Shown: positions 51,974 to 59,542 of the stretch, piece after piece
How the letters are laid out: each line of letters begins with the position of its first letter
How positions within the stretch are numbered: the first letter of the stretch is position 1
Assembly (NCBI GenBank): GCA_018829465.1
Contig: JAHJTN010000005.1
Location: 124,001 to 188,000, forward strand
Length of the DNA stretch: 64,000 nt
Direction of reading: 5' to 3'
Source: Bacteroidota bacterium
GTDB lineage: Bacteria; Bacteroidota; Bacteroidia; Flavobacteriales; Flavobacteriaceae
Translations under genes and position numbers: made by a program
The notes under the pieces: generated by a model
The model's database searches: none
What the model saw: only the letters and a program-made list of their open reading frames with translations
Told to the model about the DNA's origin: nothing

Positions 51974-52801
51974 CTACATTCGCTGCAACAATTTTTCTAC
52001 AAGCATGACCAAGTTGGGTTCTGCCCTATTGGCCGTTTCAATGATATCTTGTATGTTGACGGGCTGCAGGTTGTCCGGGTCGCAATCGTCTGTCAACACC
52101 GATATGGCCACGCAGCGCATGCCCATTTGATTGGCTGCTATAACCTCCGGCACCGTACTCATGCCCACGGCATCGGCACCAATGATTTTCAGGTAGCGAT
52201 ATTCGGCGCGAGTTTCGAGCTGTGGCCCCACTACCGCCGCATAAACGCCTTGGTGCAGAGGAATGTTGTTTGCCCTAGCAATGTTGAGCAGTTGCTCGGA
52301 AAAAACCTTGTCGTAGGGTGCAGACATATCCGTGAAACGAGGCCCAAAAACTTCTACACCTTTGTATGCCAAAGGAGAATCTCCTTGTAGGTTGATGTGG
52401 TCGTCTATCAACATGAGATTGCCCTTTTCAAAGGAGCGGTTAATAGCTCCGGCGGCGTTGGAAATAATCAGGTTTTTGACACCCAAGAGTTGCATGGTGC
52501 GAATTCCGTAAGTTACTTCTTGCATGTTGTAGCCTTCGTAATAGTGAAAACGGCCAGACATCACCACCACTTTCTTTCCGGATAGTGTGCCATAGATTAA
52601 TTTGCCGGAATGAAACTCTACAGTAGCTTGCGGAAAAAAGGGGATATTGTTGTAATGGGCTTCTGTTTCTATCTCTAGATGGTTCACCAATTGGCCGAGC
52701 CCCGTGCCCAAAACAATTCCGGTTTCCACTTCTTTAAAACCCTTGCTTTTGAGATACTTAAGGGTTTCTTGTAAGTTTTTTTGCAAAACGGTCATCATCA
52801 T
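51974..52801 (-). CDS. punA: Purine nucleoside phosphorylase (trimeric, PNP-I type)
   Basis: 275-aa cytoplasmic enzyme splitting inosine and guanosine with phosphate. Motifs include VLGTGLGQLVNHLEIE, SGRFHYYEGYNMQEVTYGIRTMQLLGVKNLIISNAAGAIN, LMLIDDHINLQGDSPL, GVYAAVVGPQLETRAEYRYLKIIGADAVGMSTVPEVIAANQMGM and VLTDDCDPD. Three ATGs open the frame, and 52795 is equally possible. It is in a probable operon with the TIGR04282 transferase 29 bp upstream and the desaturase-like gene downstream. Confidence 0.93.
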   Translation of the reverse strand: MMMTVLQKNLQETLKYLKSKGFKEVETGIVLGTGLGQLVNHLEIETEAHYNNIPFFPQATVEFHSGKLIYGTLSGKKVVVMSGRFHYYEGYNMQEVTYGIRTMQLLGVKNLIISNAAGAINRSFEKGNLMLIDDHINLQGDSPLAYKGVEVFGPRFTDMSAPYDKVFSEQLLNIARANNIPLHQGVYAAVVGPQLETRAEYRYLKIIGADAVGMSTVPEVIAANQMGMRCVAISVLTDDCDPDNLQPVNIQDIIETANRAEPNLVMLVEKLLQRM

Positions 52802-52830
52802 ATACTTATTTTTATGTATTGAAAGTTCGT

Positions 52831-53517
52831 TTAATTCTTTTTGTTTGTAAACTTCAAAAGCGCATCGTAGGGCAACAAATCTTTTTCGGTATCAATGTCG
52901 TTTAAGGTCTCTAAAAGACAAACACTTTTGGTTTCCAAATCGGATAGCGTATCTCGAAGAACCGTATCTGTACCCCAGGCTTTGTTTTCAAATATGTGAA
53001 CTATGGGCTCTTTTAAACCCAAGAGGTAATAACCGCCGTCGGCTGCCGGTCCTATGACTACGTCAAAATCATCGAGCGAAGCAAAAGCATTTTCGAGCAA
53101 CTCCGTTTTTAGGTCGAGTAAATCTGTGCCGATGACAATTACTTTTTGATACCCCTCTTCAAAAGCATCTTCAAAAGCGCGGCGCATCCGTTCGCCTAAA
53201 TCACTGCCATATTGTTTTTGTTTCTGAAAAACATCATGGCTCCAAACATCTTGACTGTCAATAAAATCAGCATAACAGACGCGCTTATCTGCCCGAATGG
53301 CAATGGTTTCCGAAACGGTATGGTTTAAAAGTATCTTATAGACGGCCAGTGCGTTTTCATCGCCAATGGTTTTGGCAAGTCTGGTTTTGGTTTTGCCCAA
53401 AACGGGATTTCGCGCAAAAATCAGCAGCAGGTTTTTCAGATTTCTAGTATTCAAATCGGGGATGTTTAGTGTTTTAAAAAAGGGATGCAATTTAAGGATT
53501 GGCGTTAAATATGCCAT
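52831..53517 (-). CDS. TIGR04282 / DUF2064 glycosyltransferase family protein
   Basis: 228 aa. The nucleotide-sugar transferase-like fold shows LLIFARNPVLGKTKTRLAKTIGDENALAVY, QYGSDLGERMRRAFEDAF, VIVIGTDLLDL, VVIGPAADGGYYLLGLKE and NDIDTEKDL. Members are linked to arsenosugar synthesis in some bacteria but occur widely; that role is not implied here. The ATG at 53517 adds about 25 residues before the conserved core and no later ATG is available, so a non-standard start nearer the core is possible. Confidence 0.85.
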   Translation of the reverse strand: MAYLTPILKLHPFFKTLNIPDLNTRNLKNLLLIFARNPVLGKTKTRLAKTIGDENALAVYKILLNHTVSETIAIRADKRVCYADFIDSQDVWSHDVFQKQKQYGSDLGERMRRAFEDAFEEGYQKVIVIGTDLLDLKTELLENAFASLDDFDVVIGPAADGGYYLLGLKEPIVHIFENKAWGTDTVLRDTLSDLETKSVCLLETLNDIDTEKDLLPYDALLKFTNKKN

Positions 53518-53812
53518 GTTTTTTGCCTCATTATTTGTTTAAAATTAACAAACCTTTGCCGGCTTCGGAATACACGCATTTGCCTGATTCATGCTACTTT
53601 TTTTACAATGTGAAAAACAAACGCCTGATTTCTATCTGTTTCGTTTAACAAAATACCTCCAAAAAGGCTGAATATTGTGATAAGATTTGCAAGAGATTGT
53701 GACCCAACTCCATCCTTTTGACCTAAATTTGCAGAAGCAATCGATTCTTTTCTTTATCGGAAGACTAAACCGAATGTGCCTCAGTTTTATCTAATATTTT
53801 TTAACCTTCATC

Positions 53813-55279
53813 ATGCAAAATGCCCACACTTTCCATATTCCTGTCATGGGAATTGGATTTACGCTCGACACGGCTCTCAAAGTTTCTCCATACGGTATAG
53901 ACTCTGTAGTTTCTTTGGTTGACGACATCCTTCTGGAGAAAATGCGCAAAATGTATTGCGAAAAATACAAACGCCATTATAGCGAAATTTCTTCAAAAGC
54001 AGCAGACTTCAGGGCCAAGAGAATCACGGCTTATCTGAACCTCATCCACGATTTGGCGAAAGAAAAATTTGAAAACCTGAAAAACTCGGCTACAAAAATT
54101 GACAAAGACCTCAAAGCCTACTTCAACCTATTGCCGGACAGTGCCCACATCAAACAAGAGTTCAACCGCCTGACTGACAAATATTTTCATGCCGAAGATA
54201 TCAAAAAATGGCTTCACGACAATTTGTACATGGGAAGCATTGATGTCAACATTATGACCAAAATTGACAAAGACAATTACCAAAATAACGAAAAATTGCC
54301 CCAAGAATTTAACGATGCGCACGCGGCACTTCGCGGTTTTGGAAAAAGCAAGTTAAACGCTTCCGTTGTTTTTTCGGCAGGCATGAATCCGAGACTTTAC
54401 ACATATTTGGAGCAGTTTGATGATTTCTATCCAAACGCGGACGGCCAATTTAAAAAGAAGATTATCCTCAAGGTGAGCGACTATCGGTCTGCCTTTATAC
54501 AAGGTAAATTTTTCGCCAAAAAAGGCTTGTGGGTTTCGGAATACCGAATAGAATCCGGACTCAACTGCGGGGGCCACGCTTTCGCCACAGACGGTTTTTT
54601 GCTCGGACCTATTTTGGCTGAATTTAGGGACAACCGTACAGATTTTATCCAAACTTTGCACGACACCTATACGCAAGCACTTTCCGGCAAAGGAAAAACC
54701 ATCCCGGCTATGCCGCCGGGCATCAAAATCACCGCCCAAGGAGGCGTGGGCACTGCCGAGGAACATCGGTTTCTAAAAGAACACTACCAATTAGACTCCG
54801 TAGGATGGGGAACGCCTTTTTTGCTCGTACCGGAAGCCACTACGGTTGACCAAACGACCCTTGAACAATTGGTTCGTGCATCGGAAAAAGATTTATATCT
54901 GAGTAACATATCACCTTTGGGCGTACCGTTTAACAACATACGAAACAACACCAAAGACGCTGAAAAGCGCGCTTTAATAGAAAAAGGACGACCGGGCAGT
55001 TCATGTCCCAAAAAATATGTGGCACTCAATAAAGAATTTACAGACAAAGCCATTTGTACGGCTTCAAGACAGTACCAAAATCTCAAGATAAAAGAGCTAA
55101 ACGAATTGCAGTTGAACGAAACTGAATATCAAAAGAATTTGGATCGCATCACCGAAAAATCTTGTATCTGTGTCGGCTTGGGTACGGCTTCCCTTTTGGC
55201 GCACGGTCTCGACACAAAAACAGAGGGAATTGGTGTTTCTGTTTGTCCGGGCCCCAACCTTGCTTATTTTTCCAAGTAA
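53813..55279 (+). CDS. Uncharacterised protein with NMO-like TIM-barrel features and a C-terminal cysteine set
   Basis: 488 aa, soluble. HIPVMGIGFTLDTALKVSPYGIDSVVSLVDD opens like a barrel phosphate-binding strand. ESGLNCGGHAFATDG, KITAQGGVGTAEEHRFLKEHYQLDSVGWGTPFLLVPEAT resemble the FMN-phosphate region of nitronate monooxygenase or glutamate-synthase-like barrels. A helical insert (about 45-150) and C-terminal Cys398, 415, 451, 453 and 478 (SSCPKKY, AICTASRQY, CICVG, VCPGP) are unusual and could hold an iron-sulfur cluster. TAAATTTG at 53724-53731 is a likely -7 box. The next gene is coupled by TAATG overlap. Confidence 0.6.
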   Translation: MQNAHTFHIPVMGIGFTLDTALKVSPYGIDSVVSLVDDILLEKMRKMYCEKYKRHYSEISSKAADFRAKRITAYLNLIHDLAKEKFENLKNSATKIDKDLKAYFNLLPDSAHIKQEFNRLTDKYFHAEDIKKWLHDNLYMGSIDVNIMTKIDKDNYQNNEKLPQEFNDAHAALRGFGKSKLNASVVFSAGMNPRLYTYLEQFDDFYPNADGQFKKKIILKVSDYRSAFIQGKFFAKKGLWVSEYRIESGLNCGGHAFATDGFLLGPILAEFRDNRTDFIQTLHDTYTQALSGKGKTIPAMPPGIKITAQGGVGTAEEHRFLKEHYQLDSVGWGTPFLLVPEATTVDQTTLEQLVRASEKDLYLSNISPLGVPFNNIRNNTKDAEKRALIEKGRPGSSCPKKYVALNKEFTDKAICTASRQYQNLKIKELNELQLNETEYQKNLDRITEKSCICVGLGTASLLAHGLDTKTEGIGVSVCPGPNLAYFSK

Positions 55280-55632
55280 TGACGCTCAAGGAAATTGCAG
55301 ATCATATTTACGGCATCAAAAACCAAATGACGCATCCAAACCGCCCCCATGTTTTTGTAAAAGAACTCAATATCTATATCGACTATCTCAAAGCTAAATT
55401 TGAAGAAACCCGTTCGTCTATGACCGAAAAGCAACAAAGTTATTTATTGACTTTTGCAGCCAATCTACAAAAAGGGAAAGATTACTATGTAGCACTTTTT
55501 TCTCGTTTGAAAAGCAATTTTCAAGATTCTCAATCAAAAATTTTAAAAGATTTATCTGAAAGTGAAAAAATGTTGGCATCGCTCTATAGCGACATTCAAC
55601 AGTCTAGACTTATTCTGGTAACATCCAAATAA
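55279..55632 (+). CDS. Small helical protein coupled to the NMO-like gene
   Basis: 117 aa, starting MTLKEIADHIYGIKNQMTHPNRPHVFVKELNIYIDYLKAKFEETRSS. ATG 55279 overlaps the preceding stop by one base, so it is probably translated from the same message and may form a complex. It is highly charged and helical, with likely coiled coil from about residue 60. No family recognised. The frame is open upstream to 55162 but overlaps the earlier gene. Confidence 0.7.
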   Translation: MTLKEIADHIYGIKNQMTHPNRPHVFVKELNIYIDYLKAKFEETRSSMTEKQQSYLLTFAANLQKGKDYYVALFSRLKSNFQDSQSKILKDLSESEKMLASLYSDIQQSRLILVTSK

Positions 55633-55725
55633 AAACAAAACAGCAGAAGTTTTTCAAAGCCTTAACAAATGCTTTTGTTAAAAAAACAAATGTTTTTAAT
55701 ACTTTTACGGCAATAAAAAAAACGC

Positions 55726-56505
55726 ATGGCAAAAAAAGGCTTTCTTATAGACATGGACGGGGTGATTTACTCCAACGAAAAACTCATTCCGGGTGCAGAT
55801 GTATTTATCAAAACCCTACAGGAGAAGAAGATTCCGTTTTTGTTTATGACCAACAACAGCCAGCGCACGCCCTTAGACGCCGTGTACAAAGTGCAGCGAA
55901 TGGGTTTAAAAATCACCGAAAAAAATGTGTACACGAGTGCCATGGCCACGGCTTGGTTTCTTTCGTTTATGAAACCCAAAGGCACGGCCTATGTGTTGGG
56001 CGAAGGTGGTTTGTTGACGAGCTTGCACGATGTGGGTTATCAATTGGTGAACTCCAATCCCGATTTTGTTGTGGTTGGCGAAGGGCGCAATTTTACTTTG
56101 GAAATGGTAAACAATGCCGTGGACATGATATTATCCGGTTCTAAATTTATCGCTACCAATTTGGATCCTTCTCCTAAGAAAAAAGGTTGGGTAAACCTCG
56201 GCATCAAGGCTGTGGTTGCTATGATAGAAGAAGCTACCGGCAAAAAAGCCTTTTCTGTGGGCAAGCCAAGCCCTGTGATGATGCGATCGGCACGTAAATA
56301 TTTGGGATTGAATGCCGAAGAAACCATCATTATTGGCGACACCATGGATACCGACATACTCGGCGGAGTGCAATTGGGCTACACGACCATACTGACCCTT
56401 TCGGGAGTTTCTACCCAAGAAAGCATGAACGACTACGCATTCAAACCCGATTTGATTGTAAACTCTGTGGCGGATATCAACCTGGAAGATGTGCTAAAAA
56501 TTTGA
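55726..56505 (+). CDS. HAD-IIA family phosphatase (NagD-like)
   Basis: 259 aa. Motif I LIDMDGVIYSNEKLIPGA, motif II FMTNNSQRTP, the C2-type cap (about 80-190) and motifs III/IV VGKPSPVMMRSARKYLGL and IIIGDTMDTDILGGVQLGYTTILTLSG. It dephosphorylates nucleotides or sugar phosphates in the cytoplasm. A hairpin (TTAACAAA/TTTGTTAA, 55662-55681) lies in the gap upstream but lacks a good T tract. Confidence 0.92.
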   Translation: MAKKGFLIDMDGVIYSNEKLIPGADVFIKTLQEKKIPFLFMTNNSQRTPLDAVYKVQRMGLKITEKNVYTSAMATAWFLSFMKPKGTAYVLGEGGLLTSLHDVGYQLVNSNPDFVVVGEGRNFTLEMVNNAVDMILSGSKFIATNLDPSPKKKGWVNLGIKAVVAMIEEATGKKAFSVGKPSPVMMRSARKYLGLNAEETIIIGDTMDTDILGGVQLGYTTILTLSGVSTQESMNDYAFKPDLIVNSVADINLEDVLKI

Positions 56506-56604
56506 TAAAACTTGTATGAGATGTCCACTAACGGATTCTTAAAACCAACCGTCGCGACGAAAAGCCCCTTATAAAATACTGATTCACATGAGCATGAATA
56601 TCAT

Positions 56605-56697
56605 TGAACATTCCATTCCTGAGCAGAGCACAGCCGAAGCATGTCCGATTAATAAACACTTGTATTGAGCAAAGTCGAAATAAATAAATTTAAACAA
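56605..56697 (+). repeat. Interspersed repeat copy ending at the thioredoxin-like start codon
   Basis: A degenerate copy: ATTCCATTCCTGAGCAGAGC, CCGAAGCATGTCCGATTAA, CACTTGTATTGAGCAAAGTCG, then AAATAAATAAATTTAAACAA directly before ATGAAA at 56698. It combines the left half seen in the 112-bp units and the right half seen in the 215-bp units. Confidence 0.75.
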
Positions 56698-57183
56698 ATG
56701 AAACCATTTTTTTTATCCTCCGCTTTTGTGTTTTTCACCCTGATGGCATGGGCGCAAGCTCCCAGCAAATTACCCAATTTTAGCATTACAGACATCCAAG
56801 GTAAAAGTTTTTCTAATGCCAACTTGCCCAAAGGCAAATATTTGTTGTTTATCTATTTTAACCCGAGTTGCCCGCATTGCCAAAATGCCTTTAAAACCCT
56901 AAACAGCAACATAGAAAACTTACCCAACAATCTCCAAATCTATTCCATATCCTACAAAGGTGTAGGCCCTACGCAGAAGTTCATGGTGAAATACGCCCCG
57001 GAACTTTTCCAGCTGGCGAATGTAACCTCTTTGCTTGAACTAGACGATTCCTTTGGCGCGGTCTTCAATGTACAGCGTTTCCCCTCTATCTATTTGTTTG
57101 ATCCTTATGGGAAATTAGTGAATTTTGAGGAAGATGCTTCAAAGGTGATGAATTTTAAAGAGAAAATGGTTTCGCAGAAATAA
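56698..57183 (+). CDS. Secreted thioredoxin-like protein
   Basis: 161 aa from MKPFFLSS; the frame opens earlier (56665) but the signal peptide starts here. FFLSSAFVFFTLMAWAQAPSK is the signal, then LPNFSITDIQGKSFSNANLPKGKYLLFIYFNPSCPHCQNAF (CPHC active site) and RFPSIYLFDPYGKLVNFEE (cis-Pro loop). A TlpA/AhpC-type periplasmic thiol oxidoreductase. The interspersed repeat ends exactly at its start codon and so supplies its leader. Confidence 0.88.
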   Translation: MKPFFLSSAFVFFTLMAWAQAPSKLPNFSITDIQGKSFSNANLPKGKYLLFIYFNPSCPHCQNAFKTLNSNIENLPNNLQIYSISYKGVGPTQKFMVKYAPELFQLANVTSLLELDDSFGAVFNVQRFPSIYLFDPYGKLVNFEEDASKVMNFKEKMVSQK

Positions 57184-57216
57184 GTGTATTCAGATCGAAC
57201 TTTCAATCATATACAA

Positions 57217-57248
57217 ACCGTCTCACTAACTGAGGCGGTTTTTTTTAT
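57217..57248 (+). terminator. Rho-independent terminator
   Basis: ACCGTCTCA, CTAAC, TGAGGCGGT stem with one G-T pair, then eight Ts, after the thioredoxin-like gene. Nearly the reverse complement of the hairpin at 57847-57872. Confidence 0.85.
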
Positions 57249-57608
57249 ATGTGATATTTTATATACGCATCTATTCACCGGTGCTTAGCATAGCCTTTAT
57301 AAGCTCGGATTATTACGGTAGAAAAATGTGTAACAAAAGCATAGTTAGGTCAAAAAGAACACCCCGGGTCCACAAAAAGCAGGAAGGCATTTCATACAAA
57401 TTTCAAAAAAGAAAAGGTTATCAAGAGCGGAATAGCACACTATTTTCCGGCTTTAAGAGCTTTACAAACAAGCCTCGACTGCGCTCTGCCTTACCACGAT
57501 GAGTGCATAAGCAGCCTACCTAGAGAGAAAACTGACCTTAGGTTCATTACAAAAACACGATAAAAAACGTGTCGTTCTATAAATCAATTCCACCTTTTTC
57601 TTAATAGG
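57249..57608. other. Intergenic region with a degenerate repeat half
   Basis: No convincing gene. An 83-codon frame at 57251-57502 is basic and low-complexity and is judged spurious. CTCGACTGCGCTC at 57474-57486 matches the inverted arm at 41997. Confidence 0.45.
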
Positions 57609-57833
57609 ATGAAACACCCATGTAAAAATTTTGCACACAGGGGAATGATTATCCTAGGGCGTTCCATTCCTGTGCTGAGCGCAGTCGAAGCATGACCGAT
57701 AAAAACAAATAAAATAAACAGATGAAACGCCCATGTAAAAATTTTGCACACAGAGGCATGATTATTAAGGGCGTTCCATTCCTGTGCTGAGCGCAGTCGA
57801 AGCATGACCGATAAAAATAAATAATATAAACAG
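57609..57833 (+). repeat. Two tandem 112-113-bp interspersed repeat units
   Basis: Units 57609-57721 and 57722-57833. Each starts ATGAAAC(A/G)CCCATG, continues with TAAAAATTTTGCACACAG, GGGCGTTCCATTCCTGTG, GAGCGCAGTCGA (57677-57688; 57789-57800) and ends ATAAACAG. The array stops at ATGAAAAC (57834), again an ATGAAA junction. Confidence 0.9.
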
Positions 57834-57846
57834 ATGAAAACAAAAA

Positions 57847-57872
57847 AACCGCCTCAGTTAGTGAGGCGGTTT
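57847..57872 (-). terminator. Terminator hairpin downstream of susD
   Basis: AACCGCCTCA / TGAGGCGGTT with a GTTAG loop, preceded by an A run which is the T tract on the minus strand. It serves the SusCD transcript. Confidence 0.8.
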
Positions 57873-57910
57873 CTTGAAATAAAACAGGAATATAAACGAA
57901 CGCTAAAATA

Positions 57911-59536
57911 TTAATATCCTGGTCTTTGTGTTAACTCTGGATTTGTTGATAGTGCGTCTGGTGGTATAGGGAACAACAAGAAAGTTTCGGTTGACTGATT
58001 GGGTTTTTCTTGATAAGCATCTAAATAAGTCCCAAATCGAATTTGATCGTTACGTCTCCAGCCCTCCCAATAGAGTTCTCGTGATCGTTCTTGCAAAATA
58101 CTTGGTCCATCAGGATCTTTAAATTGAGAACGATTGGTGCTTAAATCAACAGCTGCAAGAGGTGAAGCACCACGAACTGCACGCAAATCGTTTACTATCT
58201 GTAAGGCTGATTCACCCATGGGATCTGATCCGCCTCTTAAAATAGCCTCTGCTTTCATAAGAAGTACATCGGCGTAACGTAAGAGTACATAGTCATTTTC
58301 AGGGGAGTCAATGTTATCAAAATCCATCGGGTATTTAATAATCCTTAGACCACTTGATTCATTTGAAGTTGTCAAAGAAAAGTTTTTGGTGAATATCAAA
58401 TCAGCACCTGGGCGTTCCTTTATTTTGGTTTTGAAAGTATCAATGACTGTAGAATCACCCACTGTCCTAGAAACCAAAGAGTCTTTTTTGTATTGCTGAC
58501 CAATCAGTATTCCAACGTCAACTCCAGTTTTGCCTTTAAGCTCGGGGAGAATTTCACCTTCAAAACCTTTTCTAATATCTCCATCTTCAAAAGAGTCATA
58601 TAAATCACTGAGTCCAACAAAACCGTTCCATCCCCCGGGGGTTTGGTTGTAGTGAAGCGTCATAAACCAACGAGATTGATTACTTGACGAGTTAGCTCCT
58701 CTTACATTGTTGATCACAAAGATGTTTTCGCTTGACAATGAAGAATTTTCAGGTCTAAAGTTATCGAAATAATTTTCATCTAATTCAAACTGGCCAGAGT
58801 TGATGACGTCATTACCATAACTGATTACAGCATTCATATCAGCAATTTCATGGCTAAACGGCCCTTTTTGAGCCCCTCCGTTTGCGTTAGTAGCTTTATA
58901 AACAGCTCTATTTAAATGGGCTTTCATCAACATAGCCCGAGCTGTATTTTTAGTTGCCCTACCATTATTGTTAGTGTCTGGAAGGTTCACTAATGCTGCT
59001 TCTAGTTCGGCAATAATCCAGTCTATACCATCTTGTCTGCTCAAATTCACAGAAGGAGGCAGTGATAAGTCTTCATTAGGTTCTCTTGATAAAACCAATC
59101 CCCAATTATCCAATACCCAAAATGAATAGAAAGCCCTTAAAAATCTAGCTTCAGCTTCTTGTTGTGGAGTTGGATTGAACTGAAGTATGATACCCGCTCT
59201 AAAAACTCCTTCAAGAAGTCCTCCCCAAGAATTATTAATGAATCCGCTTGTGGTATTCCAAGTATGTAGATGCAATTGTCTCCAAGCACCTCCATCATCC
59301 CAGTCCGGGCCACGGGTAGGCCCGGCCAATTCGTCAGAAGTGTGTTGTGCTAAAGCCCAAACATTGTCTTGAGTTCCAAATCTGTTTAAGGACGAATAGG
59401 CAGCGGACAACAAACCTTCAACATCTCCTGAGCTTGCTGCCTCCTCAGGAGTGATAGTACCTTCTAACTCTTCGTCAAGACTTGTACAGCCTAAAACGAA
59501 AGTAAAAAATGCAAAAATAAACAATGACTTTTTCAT
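57911..59536 (-). CDS. SusD/RagB family nutrient-binding outer-membrane lipoprotein
   Basis: 541 aa. Lipoprotein signal FIFAFFTFVLGC with Cys17, followed by acidic TSLDEELEGTITPEE. The TPR-like helical core typical of SusD shows SAAYSSLNRFGTQDNVWALAQHTSDELAGP, EARFLRAFYSFWVLDNWG, ARAMLMKAHLNRAVY, YVLLRYADVLLMKAEAILRGG and ERSRELYWEGWRRNDQIRFG. It binds glycan at the cell surface and delivers it to the SusC porin encoded 6 bp upstream. The motifs are close to those of alpha-glucan systems, but the substrate is inferred only. Confidence 0.94.
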   Translation of the reverse strand: MKKSLFIFAFFTFVLGCTSLDEELEGTITPEEAASSGDVEGLLSAAYSSLNRFGTQDNVWALAQHTSDELAGPTRGPDWDDGGAWRQLHLHTWNTTSGFINNSWGGLLEGVFRAGIILQFNPTPQQEAEARFLRAFYSFWVLDNWGLVLSREPNEDLSLPPSVNLSRQDGIDWIIAELEAALVNLPDTNNNGRATKNTARAMLMKAHLNRAVYKATNANGGAQKGPFSHEIADMNAVISYGNDVINSGQFELDENYFDNFRPENSSLSSENIFVINNVRGANSSSNQSRWFMTLHYNQTPGGWNGFVGLSDLYDSFEDGDIRKGFEGEILPELKGKTGVDVGILIGQQYKKDSLVSRTVGDSTVIDTFKTKIKERPGADLIFTKNFSLTTSNESSGLRIIKYPMDFDNIDSPENDYVLLRYADVLLMKAEAILRGGSDPMGESALQIVNDLRAVRGASPLAAVDLSTNRSQFKDPDGPSILQERSRELYWEGWRRNDQIRFGTYLDAYQEKPNQSTETFLLFPIPPDALSTNPELTQRPGY

Positions 59537-59542
59537 AGTAAA

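Noticed and set aside
55662-55681. Hairpin TTAACAAA/TTTGTTAA as terminator
   Set aside because: AT-only stem followed by A rather than T on the coding strand; too weak to call.
57251-57502. 83-codon plus-strand frame
   Set aside because: Basic, no family, overlaps a degenerate repeat half and follows a terminator; likely chance.
57584-57843. Minus-strand frames reading LRSAQEWNAL... and CAKFLHGRF
   Set aside because: They are translations of the interspersed repeat units and recur wherever the repeat does (also 50541-50849); not genes.
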